From BP-133 sp040756995 (lineage in GTDB: Bacteria; Actinomycetota; Acidimicrobiia; IMCC26256; BP-133), in NCBI GenBank assembly GCA_040756995.1, contig JBFLYK010000001.1, positions 1 to 64,000 on the forward strand: DNA of 64,000 nucleotides, in the 5' to 3' direction. Of this stretch, positions 50,296 to 59,430 are shown one piece after another (positions within the stretch are counted from its first letter, which is position 1; every line of letters begins with the position of its first letter). The position numbers and the translations under genes are program-made. The notes beneath the pieces were generated by a model. It was not told where the DNA came from. It saw nothing but the letters and a program-made list of their open reading frames with translations, and searched no databases.

Positions 50296-51101
50296 GTGAG
50301 CGCTGTCAACGATGTCACTCGCTTCGGTCGGGTCGACCAACAGCCGGACCCGGAGTATTTCGTCCGCTTCGTCGATGAGGTCAACGCCATCCCCCAGGTG
50401 GAACAGATCGAGGCGCAGGCCATCTCCGAGCTACGCCTCGTCAGCGGGTCTCGGATCCTCGACCTGGGCTGCGGCACCGGCGAGGACACGCGGCGACTGG
50501 GTGCGCTCGTTGGACCGACCGGTTCGGTGGTCGGCCTCGACGCCAGCGAAGCCATGGTCGACACGGCCCGCCGGCGCAGCGTCGGTACCGGTCTGCCCGT
50601 CACCTTCCAGCTCGGCGACGCCGCCGCCCTCGACTTCGATCAAGAGGTCTTGACGGCGTCCGGGCGGAGCGGCTCCTGATACACGTCACCGAGCCAGCCA
50701 GGGTGTTGGGCGAGATGGTGCGGGTGACGCGGCCCGGAGGCCGCGTCGTGGTCATCGATCTCGACTTCGACCTCTTCACGGTCGATCTGCCCGACGTCGA
50801 TCTCACGCGCCGCGCTGTTCACGCCATGAGCGACACGATGGCCAGCGGACGCGTCGGCCGCCTACTGCCCCGCCTTTTCCGGGCGGCAGGTCTTTCCGAG
50901 GTCACGTGCAACGCCCTGTTCGTCCCGTTCTCTTTTGGCTTCGTCACCCATCTGATCGGCGGCTCCCTCGCCACGGCGGTGGAAGCTGGCACACTCACTC
51001 AATCCGAAGCGGAGGCCTTCCGGGAGTCGATCGAGACAGCGGAGCAGGCCGGTGGTTTGTTCGCCGGTGTTCCGTTCTTCGTTGTGAGCGGAACGCGATA
51101 G
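50296..51101 (+). pseudogene. SAM-dependent methyltransferase with one frameshift
   Basis: GTG 50296 (GGGAGGAAC upstream) opens a class I methyltransferase: SGSRILDLGCGTGEDTRRLGALVG (SAM-binding motif I), VVGLDASEAMVDTARRR, TFQLGDAAALDFDQEV. Near 50650 the frame is lost; one more base (as in GTCTTCGACGGCGTC) would restore DGVRAERLLIHVTEPARVLGEMVRVTRPGGRVVVIDLDFD and the rest to 51101. So a single missing base breaks it, by decay or sequencing error. The intact protein would be about 268 residues. Related enzymes methylate quinones or small metabolites. Confidence 0.75.
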
Positions 51102-51120
51102 CCCGCCCCCACCCGCTACG

Positions 51121-52287
51121 TCACAACGATTCTCCGGGCCCGCCGGTGGTCGAGTAGAAGCTCGAGAGCCGGTGCAGCGCCTGCAGCACCGAAACGAAGC
51201 TGACAAGTTCGACGATGCCCTGTGGCGAGATTTCCCGGGATGATTCAACCACGGCCTCATCCACCACGGCGGGACTGGTGGACATGGCACCGGCAAGAAT
51301 CTGGATCGGCGACTCGGGCACCTCGTTCGCGCCGAGCGTTCGCAGTTCTTCGGCCAGCGAGAGATTGCCAACGGTACGCGCAAAGGTTAGACCGGCGGCG
51401 AGGTTCTCCGACCGATCGATGACACTCTCGCCAAGGTTCTCTTTGATCATGGTGGCGATAGCGCGAATCGCGCGGCGGTGCCGCAGATGCCACAGGACGG
51501 GGAAGGAGTGTCCGGTCCTCTCCCTCAGGAATTCGCCGACAGCTGGCCAACGATCGGGCACGCCGTGAGTCCAGAGCTTGTCGAGCCTGATGGCCTGAGG
51601 AACGTGCCGGGCGACGCTCGAACGTGTCAGGAGAGAATCGGCGTGTGGCGGATCTCCTGTCACAACCGAGCTCTTCATGTGGTTGCCCGGCTTCCAGCCC
51701 GACGGTGCGATCACCCCGTTCACCTCTGAAGCGACGGGCTCTTCGAGCGGGACACCAAGGGCGTCCATCATCTTGTTGAGAAAGCCCATCATGACGATTG
51801 AGAGGACCACCCATTCGGCGTCGCGCTCGGAGAAATTGCGGCGCAGGTCGGTCCGAGTTTCCTCATCGATAGAAGTCGGCACCACCGACAGAGCGTGCGC
51901 CACCCGCACCGCCGCACGATCAGCCGCCGTCAGGTTTTCTCCGCCGTTGAGCGCCGAGGCCACCTCGTCGACGGTTGCGCCCCGCCGGAGGGCGAATGTG
52001 CACGTATGGGCCGAGCAATACGCGCATTCGGCTGTGCGGCTCGAAACGTACATCGCCAGGCCCACCGTCGAGCGTGATGCGCCCAGACCCCAAACCATGA
52101 ACGGCAAGTTGAGGAGGTTCGGAACCATCACGTTGTACGTACGGAACGCTGGCGGCCAGATCTCGAGGTAGCAATCACAGTTGGGCACGACCCCGAGGAG
52201 GTTCCGCACCAGCTCGAGCAGAGGACCGTAGCGGGTGTGCAACGTCTCGACCGGGACAGCATCGTCGTCCAGCAGCTTGACCAGCAT
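51121..52287 (-). CDS. AhpD/carboxymuconolactone decarboxylase-like protein
   Basis: A 388-residue protein with the AhpD-like redox motif C-x2-C-x3-H (ECAYCSAHTCTFALRRGATVDEVASALNGG) near residue 90, and helices around it typical of CMD-fold proteins (LTAADRAAVRVAHALSVVPTSID). The C-terminal half (LREELRTLGANEVPE, and a final SFVSVLQALHRLSSFYS) resembles a second, degenerate CMD repeat. It may be a peroxidase-like or decarboxylating redox protein. It converges with the methyltransferase and lies divergent from the M24 gene. Confidence 0.75.
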   Translation of the reverse strand: MLVKLLDDDAVPVETLHTRYGPLLELVRNLLGVVPNCDCYLEIWPPAFRTYNVMVPNLLNLPFMVWGLGASRSTVGLAMYVSSRTAECAYCSAHTCTFALRRGATVDEVASALNGGENLTAADRAAVRVAHALSVVPTSIDEETRTDLRRNFSERDAEWVVLSIVMMGFLNKMMDALGVPLEEPVASEVNGVIAPSGWKPGNHMKSSVVTGDPPHADSLLTRSSVARHVPQAIRLDKLWTHGVPDRWPAVGEFLRERTGHSFPVLWHLRHRRAIRAIATMIKENLGESVIDRSENLAAGLTFARTVGNLSLAEELRTLGANEVPESPIQILAGAMSTSPAVVDEAVVESSREISPQGIVELVSFVSVLQALHRLSSFYSTTGGPGESL

Positions 52288-52368
52288 CGGACCTCCCTCG
52301 ACTTAACGACCGATGGGCTCCAGGGAACATCGCAAGGAGTTCGCGCTAAGGATCTGAAGCCCTCTTTG

Positions 52369-52500
52369 ATGGGTGAGGACCCGAACATCCGACCGTTCTC
52401 AGTTCCTCCCTTCGTCGCTCTCTTCTCGCCATAGGTGGTCGGCTGCGAGCTCCACGGCTCAAGGTCAGACACCGGCTGGTCGCATGTGACACTAGGGCTC
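52369..52500 (+). pseudogene. Decayed paralog of the 54082 gene (N-terminal part)
   Basis: ATG 52369 gives GEDPNIRPFSVPPFVALFSP and then TAG. The 54082 gene begins SEDRSIRPFSIPPFVGLFAP and continues QVVGSEPYGSSSDIG; beyond the TAG the first copy continues VVGCELHGSRSDTG in the same frame. So a Gln codon became a stop, and homology lasts about 120 bp on DNA level. The ribosome binding site of the intact copy (GGAGGG) is lost. Confidence 0.75.
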
Positions 52501-52528
52501 GGGCGCGGCACCTTATCCGCGAATGAGC

Positions 52529-52555
52529 TATATTTTTACCGATGCTTCCGTAGAT
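52529..52555 (+). promoter_or_regulatory. Promoter/operator candidate of the M24 gene
   Basis: TATATT (52529-52534) as a -10 box, followed by ACCGA-TGCT-TCCGT, a near-palindrome containing CTTCCGTAGA. Related sites occur at 60203-60228 (TATAAT, then ACGGA-CGCT-TCCGTCGA) and 57625-57636 (minus strand TTCCGTCGATAG). Confidence 0.4.
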
Positions 52556-52641
52556 ATGTCAATGTCTCGTTCGGGCCCAGAAACGAAGCAGGGTCTGACA
52601 CCCCCCCACCCACGTCAGCTTTGCTCAGTCACGGAGGGGCC

Positions 52642-54033
52642 ATGCTGTTCAACAAGGAGCGCGCCTATCGGCTCATCCAGCAGGCTGACTTGGACGCAGT
52701 CGTCGGGGCGACCCCGGTGAACGCCTACTACATCTCGGATGCCAAGCCGTTCTTCTTGGAGTGGGATTTGGACGAGGCCGGGGTCGTGGGCATCGTTCCC
52801 GCCGATCCCGGCAACGACCCGATCTTGGTGATCCAGGGCCTGTACATCTCCTATCTGATGGAGGTCGGGACGTGGGTCCCCAAGGTCTTGCTCTACGACT
52901 GGTTCTCGTACAACTCGGTCATCTTCGAAGTCCGGGAGCCCACATACGAAACATCCCTCCTCTATCGCGACTGGGACCAGTTCAAGAGAGACCGAGTCAT
53001 CGGCAAGATGGAGTCCAACGTGGTCGAGGCGACCGCCAGCGCCCTGAAGGAGGCGCGGCTCAACGACAAGCGGGTCGGCTTCGACGACCTGCGCCTCGCC
53101 AACGCCATCAAAGAACTACCCGGGTTCGACCGGATGGAGGTCGTCGACGCCTACAACACCTTCATCGAGATCCGCAAGGTGAGAAGCCCCGAGGAGCTGC
53201 GCCTTCACCGGTTGGGAGCGCTCATCAACTACAAGGCCATCACCGAAGTGCTCGACGCTGCTGCTCCCGGCGTGTCGTACTCGGAGTTGGCGAGGCTCTA
53301 TCGGCGGGTATGGGCGGAGCACGGCGGCCGGGCGACTTCGGATAAGGGACTCCTGTGGGCGAGCACGTACAAGGGCGAGCACGTGCCCGTGCACTTCACC
53401 CTGAAGAACAACGACTTTCCCCTCGAACATGGCAAGCAATACATCTTCGAGCTGTACTCCAGCTACAGGGGCTATACCTCGGACGGTTCGCGGACCTTGT
53501 TTCTGGGCGAGCCGCCGAAGAGTTACTTGCAGGCGGTTGACGCGACCATGCGCGCCCATCAAGCTATCGAGCCGGAACTCGAGCCGGGCAAGACGACTGA
53601 TCACGTCTATCGGGCCGCCATGGGGACGATGGAGGCGAGTGGAATCCCCGGCTGGTCCAAGACCGTCGTCGCCACCCATGGCATCGGCCTGGATGCAGTG
53701 GAGTGGTACACCCCCTATCCGGCGCAACGATCCATCCCCCAGAGCTTCCTCTTGGAGGAGAACGTCGTCATCGGCATGGACGTCCTTTTCTACGGGGAAG
53801 AGGTGGGGCCGTTCCACTTCGAAAACCAGATCGTGATCACCGCCCACGGTGTGCGGAGCTTCTTCGCGCCGAACACCACGCCGACCGTGTTGCCCAAAGG
53901 GCTGGCTATCAAAGACGGTGACAGCATCTCGTGGTACTGCCCCTCGGATGTCACACTGCAGATGGATCGTGGTATTCCCGAGGAGCTCATTCTCGACGAC
54001 TATCTGGACAAGCCGAACTTCGCCAACAAATAG
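52642..54033 (+). CDS. M24-family metallopeptidase-like protein (Xaa-Pro aminopeptidase/creatinase fold)
   Basis: A 463-residue protein; ACGGAGGGG precedes ATG 52642. The N-terminal creatinase domain (YRLIQQADLDAVVGATPVNAYYISDAKPFF) is followed by the pita-bread domain: IRKVRSPEELRLHRLGALINYKAI, FELYSSYRGYTSDGSRTLFLG, VVATHGIGLDAVEW, VIGMDVLFYG, GPFHFENQIVIT. Metal ligands D (SDGSRT), H and the last E are present, but the first D of the usual DxG motif appears as E/L/Y and the EPG glutamate is D. It may be a hydrolase with changed metal site or a non-peptidase relative. It lies between the two copies of the short peptide family. Confidence 0.75.
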   Translation: MLFNKERAYRLIQQADLDAVVGATPVNAYYISDAKPFFLEWDLDEAGVVGIVPADPGNDPILVIQGLYISYLMEVGTWVPKVLLYDWFSYNSVIFEVREPTYETSLLYRDWDQFKRDRVIGKMESNVVEATASALKEARLNDKRVGFDDLRLANAIKELPGFDRMEVVDAYNTFIEIRKVRSPEELRLHRLGALINYKAITEVLDAAAPGVSYSELARLYRRVWAEHGGRATSDKGLLWASTYKGEHVPVHFTLKNNDFPLEHGKQYIFELYSSYRGYTSDGSRTLFLGEPPKSYLQAVDATMRAHQAIEPELEPGKTTDHVYRAAMGTMEASGIPGWSKTVVATHGIGLDAVEWYTPYPAQRSIPQSFLLEENVVIGMDVLFYGEEVGPFHFENQIVITAHGVRSFFAPNTTPTVLPKGLAIKDGDSISWYCPSDVTLQMDRGIPEELILDDYLDKPNFANK

Positions 54034-54081
54034 CACGGCGTAGCCCGCCCGCGAGTTCAACACCCCAAGGAGGGCGGTTTG

Positions 54082-54567
54082 ATGAGTGAGGACCGGAGCA
54101 TCCGACCGTTCTCAATTCCTCCCTTCGTCGGTCTCTTCGCGCCACAAGTGGTCGGCAGCGAGCCCTACGGCTCAAGCTCAGACATTGGCCGGTTGCAACT
54201 CAGTGGGGGCATGCGGCGCTTAGCGGCACAGCTGGATGCTGTTGAAGCGTGGTGGAACCAGGCCGACCCCCTGCTGTCAGAGGACCTCCACCCAGAGTTC
54301 CGCCGCCTGTTACTCGCGGAGATGCGAGAGAAGATCGAGTTTCTCGCGGCCAATCTTCGTTCACTCGACGCGGCGCTGACCACGGTCGCAGTCGGCGACG
54401 CGTACGAGAGCGCCGAGAACGATTCCCAAGTCCTCATGCACCGTGCCCGTCGATGGAACTTTCCGTGGGCCCTCGCTCAAGAGAAGGAGGCGTGCATCGC
54501 TGCCGATCCTCTGGACGACCCTGGGGGCTTTTTGGCCCAGCTCGAGCGGCGATTGCGGGACGCGTGA
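54082..54567 (+). CDS. Unknown protein, intact copy of a duplicated family
   Basis: A 161-residue protein; GGAGGG lies 8-9 bases before ATG 54082. The N-terminal 35 residues (MSEDRSIRPFSIPPFVGLFAP...) are extended and Pro/Phe-rich; the rest is helical (RRLAAQLDAVEAWWNQADPLLSEDLHPEFRRLLLAEMREKIEFLAANLRSLDAAL) with an acidic/basic pattern of a coiled coil. A decayed copy of the N-terminal part lies before the M24 gene. No family is recognised. Confidence 0.6.
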   Translation: MSEDRSIRPFSIPPFVGLFAPQVVGSEPYGSSSDIGRLQLSGGMRRLAAQLDAVEAWWNQADPLLSEDLHPEFRRLLLAEMREKIEFLAANLRSLDAALTTVAVGDAYESAENDSQVLMHRARRWNFPWALAQEKEACIAADPLDDPGGFLAQLERRLRDA

Positions 54568-54604
54568 CGAGTGCGTCGTGGGTCTGCCGTGCCGATGGCC
54601 GGCT

Positions 54605-55084
54605 CTACGAAGGGTCCAAACTTGACGAAGGGGCGCGCTCGACGAGCCAGGTCCCGGAGTAGGTCAGCACCTCGACGCCGTCCTGATTGCGCACCGTCCG
54701 CCGAATACGCACGATGCCCCGATCGCGCCTGGAGCGCGACGGGCGGAGGTCAATGACCTCCGCCGTCTGACGAAGGCGATCCCCGGGCCTGACGCGGTGA
54801 AGCGCTCGAACATCGTCCAGGCCGATTCCGGCGACGATCGCGACCTTCGGCTCCTCGCGGGCAGCGAGATGCATTGACGCGAAGAGCACGTGGAGTGTCG
54901 ACGCAACGAGTCCGGCCATCTCAGTCGCAGTTGCCGCCGCTTCGTCCAGGTGGATCGGCATGGGGTCCCAGCGCCTCGCTACTTCGATGACCTCTTCCCG
55001 GGTGATCTCGTATTCCTCGCTCGTCGACATGACGGTTCCCACCCGGATGTCGTCGAAGAGGAGGGGTGTCTCAGACGAACTCAC
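54605..55084 (-). CDS. MaoC-like hot-dog dehydratase
   Basis: A 159-residue protein; GTG 55084 gives SSSETPLLFDDIRVGTVMSTSEEYEITREEVIEVARRWDPMPIHLDEAAAT. The hydratase motif (Y/F-D-x7-H with LDEAAA) and a hot-dog helix (GLVASTLHVLFASMHLAAREE) are visible. MaoC enzymes hydrate enoyl-CoA or act on related thioesters. It is part of the oxidative gene group but transcribed opposite to the M24 gene. Confidence 0.8.
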   Translation of the reverse strand: MSSSETPLLFDDIRVGTVMSTSEEYEITREEVIEVARRWDPMPIHLDEAAATATEMAGLVASTLHVLFASMHLAAREEPKVAIVAGIGLDDVRALHRVRPGDRLRQTAEVIDLRPSRSRRDRGIVRIRRTVRNQDGVEVLTYSGTWLVERAPSSSLDPS

Positions 55085-55550
55085 CGCCCCATCTTGCTCG
55101 ACGCGATCGGTGGTCGGCGTAACGTGAGCCGGGGCAGCAATCCCGAGATCTCCACTTCGTGGTGGCCAAGATCGGCCGGGAGGCGCGGTGGAGTTGGTGC
55201 TCACCGACAAGGAGCACACGGTGCTCGAGCGGTTGGTGAGCCGGCGGAAGAGCACGCAGGCGATGGCGTCGCGGGCTCGGATCATGTTGCGCTGCGCCTC
55301 TGGTCTCGCACCCCCGATCCATTTCCAGCATGAGCCGGCGCGCCCCGATCTGCGCCCGCCCGGCCTAGGCGAGCACACCCAGCAGATTCTTGACTCCGCA
55401 CCGGCCGCAGCGTCCGCTGGTTCGGAACGTACGTAATCAGCTCGGAACTCGCACGCCCTACTACCCCGTTCCAAGGACAGGTCAATGGAGTCTGGGGAGC
55501 AGCCGAGCCTGTGCGACTCTTCTCTTCGACCCCTCTGGCCGAGGCGGTTC
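55085..55550. other. Interval with transposase fragment between MaoC and monooxygenase genes
   Basis: Apart from the IS630 fragment at 55188, no gene is seen in this stretch. Confidence 0.4.
55188..55310 (+). pseudogene. IS630-family transposase, N-terminal fragment
   Basis: GTG 55188 encodes ELVLTDKEHTVLERLVSRRKSTQAMASRARIMLRCASG, the usual first helices of an IS630 transposase. After about 40 residues the similarity ends and the rest of the element is missing, so it is a remnant. Confidence 0.75.
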
Positions 55551-57053
55551 TCAGGCGCTCCGTTCGATGACGTGAGGCACGCAAGTGTCCGCTCCTGATG
55601 GCATCGGCCGCGTGTCGCGGCGTTCGGCGCCGAGGTTGCGGTAGCGGCGGCCGACAGCCGCCGGCGAGAAGTACTCTGACAGCAGCCACCGCTCTCGGTT
55701 CTGGCGGAGACCCATGTCGTGTAGGAGCTCGTCGATGCAGTGGATGTCGTACGGGCCGAAGTCGTAACCCTCGGAGCCCGGCAGCACCCGCTCCTGCCAT
55801 TCGAGCCGCAACTGGGTCGATCGCTCCATCTCCTGCGGGCTCGGCATCTCCACGAGCCGGCACTGGAAATACGACGAAAGCCAGTGGGCCGCGATCTCCA
55901 TTGCCAGCACGTTGTTGAAGGTCTGCCGGAAACCGATGAAACCAAGGCCCGGCACACCAGGCGGCACGATGCCCCGATACAGCCGCGGCCGGTCCTGGTC
56001 GTCGTAGAGTTCGAGCGTCCCATCCAGGAACGGGAACGCGATCCGGTGGCCGGTCGCGAAGACAACCATGTCCGTCTCGACCTGCTCGCCGTTCGCGAGC
56101 CGGAGGCCGTTGGCAGTGAAGCCGGAGACGGCGGAGACGTTGACCGCGATCTTGCCGTCCTGCACCCCGCGGACATATTCGTTCGGCATCACGCCGGTGT
56201 GCGTCAGATCGAATGGAAGCGGACCCCGAGGTCGAAGGAGTTCACGATCCACCCCCCTCAGGCCGGCACTCCGCAGGAGATCCCACCCGATGAGCTTCCA
56301 TGCTACCGCCTTGAGCGCTGAGGGCACCCGGTCGACGATTCGCACCACTGAAGGATTGTGATATTGGGGAAGCAATGCCGCCCCCAGGCGGGTCAGGAGG
56401 ACCCGGTCGTAGGTGACGCGGCCGCCCAGAATGCGCTCAGGGACGAACCAGTTGACTTTACGCTGGATGTTCGTCGAGGAGGCGCCGTGGCGGGCGGCGA
56501 GGATGCTGATGTCGAGCGCCGACTTGCCGCCTCCCACTACCGCGACGCGCCTGCCCAGCAACTTGGCAGCCGTGACCTCGTGTGAGTGGAGCACGGTGCC
56601 CGCAAACCGGTCCCGGCCGGGCAGCTCGGGGAGGTGCGGATGGTGATGCGCTCCGCTGGCCACCACGACATAGTCGAATTTGTCGACGTCCGACGCCCCG
56701 TCGGTGACGCCGAAGGGGCGGCTGCGGACCGTCCACGACGTCTTGTGCCGGCCAACGGCGACGACATCGGTTCCAAACCGCACACGCTCTGGGATGCCAT
56801 AACGGCACGCGTATTCTTTGAGGTAGCGGTACGTATCGGCCGCGCTCGCCATGTGGAGGTCGTTGGGAAGGTCAGCAAACTCAAAGAGCCCGCGCACCGA
56901 CTGGTTGTGCAGGCCTTCGTAGCATCGACCGGCCACCCACAGGCCGCCGACCCGATCAGCCCGTTCATAGAGTGTGACGTCGAAGCCGTCCTCGATGAGC
57001 ACCTTGGCGGCGACGAGACCGCCAGGGCCCGCGCCGATGACGCCTGCTCTCAA
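55551..57053 (-). CDS. Flavin-containing monooxygenase (FMO/Baeyer-Villiger-like)
   Basis: A 500-residue FMO from TTG 57053. It has FAD-binding GAGPGG (residue ~8), VTLYERADRVGGLW, NADPH-binding GGGKSALD near 170, and the typical FATGH near 330. The FMO signature F-x-G-x3-H-x3-Y/F is modified (DRFAGTVLHSHEVTAA). Such enzymes add one oxygen to a ketone, sulphide or amine. It starts 12 bp after the cupin stop, so the two form an operon with cupin first. Confidence 0.85.
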   Translation of the reverse strand: MRAGVIGAGPGGLVAAKVLIEDGFDVTLYERADRVGGLWVAGRCYEGLHNQSVRGLFEFADLPNDLHMASAADTYRYLKEYACRYGIPERVRFGTDVVAVGRHKTSWTVRSRPFGVTDGASDVDKFDYVVVASGAHHHPHLPELPGRDRFAGTVLHSHEVTAAKLLGRRVAVVGGGKSALDISILAARHGASSTNIQRKVNWFVPERILGGRVTYDRVLLTRLGAALLPQYHNPSVVRIVDRVPSALKAVAWKLIGWDLLRSAGLRGVDRELLRPRGPLPFDLTHTGVMPNEYVRGVQDGKIAVNVSAVSGFTANGLRLANGEQVETDMVVFATGHRIAFPFLDGTLELYDDQDRPRLYRGIVPPGVPGLGFIGFRQTFNNVLAMEIAAHWLSSYFQCRLVEMPSPQEMERSTQLRLEWQERVLPGSEGYDFGPYDIHCIDELLHDMGLRQNRERWLLSEYFSPAAVGRRYRNLGAERRDTRPMPSGADTCVPHVIERSA

Positions 57054-57065
57054 CTGTCGACGTCG

Positions 57066-57539
57066 CTAGCTCTGGGGAAGGATGAAGTTGATTCCGTACT
57101 CCGCCGCGGTGGAGATCAAGCGGTCGAAATCGGGCTCGGCCGGAGGCGGGAAGTCTGGCCCGTCGGCGACCTCCCCCACTGCGGCGATCAGCTGCTCGAA
57201 CTTGCCCGGGGCGGTCAGGACGAGCCATCGCGCCGGCCCGTCGTCAGTCACGCGGAACCAGTGGTCGACGGCCCGGGGCAGGAACACGAGCCCGCCCGCT
57301 CCGATGGTGTATTTCTCGCCCGCGCAGTCGAGTTCGAGAGCACCTTCGAGCATGTAGAAGATCTCGTCCTCGTCGACATGGATGTGGGCGGGCGGCTCAT
57401 ATCCGGCCGGGGCCCGGCATTCGATCAGCGAGAGCCTTCCTTGCGTTTCCTTCATTCCCGCCTTTACGGTCATGCGCGTGCCCACAAACCAGTAGGCAGT
57501 TCCTTCGTCGAGTTCCCGGGTGTATCCCTTCGTCGCCAT
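57066..57539 (-). CDS. Cupin-domain protein
   Basis: A 157-residue single-cupin protein; GAGGGGAG lies before ATG 57539. The cupin box HIHVDEDEIFYMLEGALEL (metal ligands H, H, E) and box 2 (FLPRAVDHWFRV, H) are intact. Such proteins can be dioxygenases, isomerases or binding proteins. Cotranscribed with the FMO. A shared TCGATAGAACT site lies in its upstream region (57631-57621, minus strand). Confidence 0.8.
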   Translation of the reverse strand: MATKGYTRELDEGTAYWFVGTRMTVKAGMKETQGRLSLIECRAPAGYEPPAHIHVDEDEIFYMLEGALELDCAGEKYTIGAGGLVFLPRAVDHWFRVTDDGPARWLVLTAPGKFEQLIAAVGEVADGPDFPPPAEPDFDRLISTAAEYGINFILPQS

Positions 57540-57624
57540 GAGCTCCCCTCGAGGTCGTGGCATACCTTTGGCTGCGGTTGTACACGAGTACGCGCCGTCC
57601 CAACAGACGTACGTTACCATAGTT

Positions 57625-57636
57625 CTATCGACGGAA
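57625..57636 (-). promoter_or_regulatory. Shared motif upstream of the cupin-FMO operon
   Basis: On the minus strand TTCCGTCGATAGAACT covers both the TTCCGTCGA operator-like motif and TCGATAGAACT, which may be a -10 region (TAGAAC). About 85 bp before the cupin start. Confidence 0.4.
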
Positions 57637-57639
57637 ATG

Positions 57640-58385
57640 ATAAATTAATTCGGCCGAGAAAGCCCGGGAACGGCCGCGGGATTCACGGCCGGCAACCTGG
57701 TTGAGGTCTTCTTCGGGACCTCGTCGGAGAGCTACCGCAACCCCACCCTCATGACCCCGCAGTATCCGCCGTCGAAGAGCACGCCCCCAAAGAAGCCACC
57801 GCCGAAAACGGCCACGACGGTGACGCGCGGGCCAGCCGCCGGCCGCGCGCTCCACCGATCAGGCGTGGGCGACCGCCTTCGCCACCGCCAAGACCGTGGT
57901 CGGAGAGCGGCTGTCCGTGACCGGCGGCCGGTCGACGTCATCGAGCGGTGGTGAGCCAGGACCCATCGGTCATGACCAAGACGCGAGGTGAGTCCCTGGC
58001 CGTGACCGTCGGCGACGTCGTCGCCATGAGGAACTTGACGAGCGGGGCCACGGCCCACGTCGGCCCCGACGGCGCTCCCGAGGGAAAGATCGACACGACG
58101 GTCGGGGTGCTTCCGTGGCTCCCCGGTAGAGCTCTCAACGTAGGAAGTAATGGACGATGCCTAGTCAGTGCTCGCCGCGGGACCAAAACCGACCAGGCAC
58201 CGTCACTTCCGCGTGCAGTTGGGCCACGGTCGCCGCTGATCAGGCCGAGGTCGAGGTCTACGCTGCGGAGGGGACACTACGTCTCTGGAGGTAAACGTCC
58301 GCCGACGATACGTGGCGAACGGCGTTGACAAGGCAGACAGGTAGAACCCGACCGTGAAGATCCTCAAGTATATTTTCCGGTCTCT
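57640..58385. other. Gap with possible gene remnants
   Basis: About 750 bp with no supported gene. A plus-strand frame around 57735-57830 (SYRNPTLMTPQYPPSKSTPPKKPPPKTAT) looks like a piece of a Pro/Lys-rich secreted protein, but it has no start and soon ends. Confidence 0.35.
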
Positions 58386-58396
58386 TCGATAGAACT
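58386..58396 (+). promoter_or_regulatory. Promoter candidate of the LLM oxidoreductase gene
   Basis: TCGATAGAACT, 15 bp before GTG 58412, with GGAGG between. The same 11 bases occur upstream of the cupin gene and of the Tn554-like recombinase, and at 62957. Confidence 0.4.
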
Positions 58397-58411
58397 AGTC
58401 GGAGGCGTGCC

Positions 58412-59413
58412 GTGCTGGTGTCCTGTGCCTTTACCCCCACGCTGGCTACGCCCGACCACATCACGCTGGCCGAGCGCCTTGGCTATCAGCGCGCCTGGTG
58501 CTACGACTCACCAGCGCTCTATTGCGACGTCTGGATGACACTCGCCGCGGCCGCCCAGCGAACAGTTGCGATCGGCCTGGGGCCGGGTGTGCTCGTGCCC
58601 CACCTTCGTCATCCGATGACCAACGCCGCCGCCGTGGCCACTCTGGAGGCGTTGGCCCCCGGTCGCGTGGCCGTGGCGGTGGGGACCGGCTTCACCGCGA
58701 CGGGAGCATTAGGGCACCGGCCAATGCCTTGGGAGCAGGTGATCGCCTATGTCAAGGCGATGCGAGCGCTCCTCCAGGGCGAGGACGTGATGTGGGACGG
58801 ACGGCTCACGCGAATGTTGCATCCGATTGGAGTGGTTCCGCCACGTCCCATGGACGTCCCGTTCATCGTCGCCGCTTCGGGTCCCAAGGGAGTGGCGGCC
58901 GCCCGTGGGCTTGGCGCAGGGATCTTTCTGGGGCCGCGGCCAGTTGCCGTCGAGGGATTCACCCAAGCGGCCGCCCTCATCACGGGGACAGTTCTCGAGC
59001 CCGGCGAGGACCCAGCGGGCGAACGGGTGATGGCCGCGGCCGGCCACGGCGCCGCTGTTTGGCTCCACGCTTGCTACGAGCGCCCCGACGCGCTCGCCCG
59101 CGTCCCTCGCGGCTTGGAGTGGAAAGCGATGGTGGACGACCTCCCCGCCGCGACGCGGCACCTCCTCCTCCACGAGTTGCACCACACAGGCGTGAACGAG
59201 CGCGACCTGCCCTTCGTCTCCGACGAACTGCTGGCGAGATACACCTACACGGCAGTTACCTTGCAGCAGCGCTTAACTCACCTCGCGCAACTGGGAGTGA
59301 CCGAGGTCGTCTACCAGCCCGCTGGACCCGACATCCCGCGGGAGCTCGAGGTCTTTGTTGCCACCTTCATGCAGTGGGCACACGACAGGACGGCAGTCGT
59401 TGAAGGGGAGTAG
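58412..59413 (+). CDS. LLM-class flavin-dependent oxidoreductase
   Basis: A 333-residue luciferase-like protein; GGAGG lies before GTG 58412. It has LAERLGYQRAWCYDSPALYCDVWMTLAAAAQRT (first beta-alpha units), GVLVPHLRHPMTNAAAVATLEAL, VAVGTGFTATGALG, and VPFIVAASGPKGVAAARGLGAG, as in F420- or FMN-dependent LLM enzymes. Substrate unknown. It is probably part of the catabolic group. Confidence 0.85.
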   Translation: MLVSCAFTPTLATPDHITLAERLGYQRAWCYDSPALYCDVWMTLAAAAQRTVAIGLGPGVLVPHLRHPMTNAAAVATLEALAPGRVAVAVGTGFTATGALGHRPMPWEQVIAYVKAMRALLQGEDVMWDGRLTRMLHPIGVVPPRPMDVPFIVAASGPKGVAAARGLGAGIFLGPRPVAVEGFTQAAALITGTVLEPGEDPAGERVMAAAGHGAAVWLHACYERPDALARVPRGLEWKAMVDDLPAATRHLLLHELHHTGVNERDLPFVSDELLARYTYTAVTLQQRLTHLAQLGVTEVVYQPAGPDIPRELEVFVATFMQWAHDRTAVVEGE

Positions 59414-59430
59414 GGACGCCCCGGAGACTG

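Noticed and set aside
8425..50300. Second attachment site copy (tRNA-Arg 3' end)
   Set aside because: I looked for the T-loop and acceptor sequence near 8.5 kb and 49-50 kb and did not see a copy; a computed search is needed before naming attL/attR.
55085..56176. Upstream part of the long frame that contains the MaoC gene
   Set aside because: It overlaps the monooxygenase gene in another frame; MaoC domain similarity begins only at GTG 55084.
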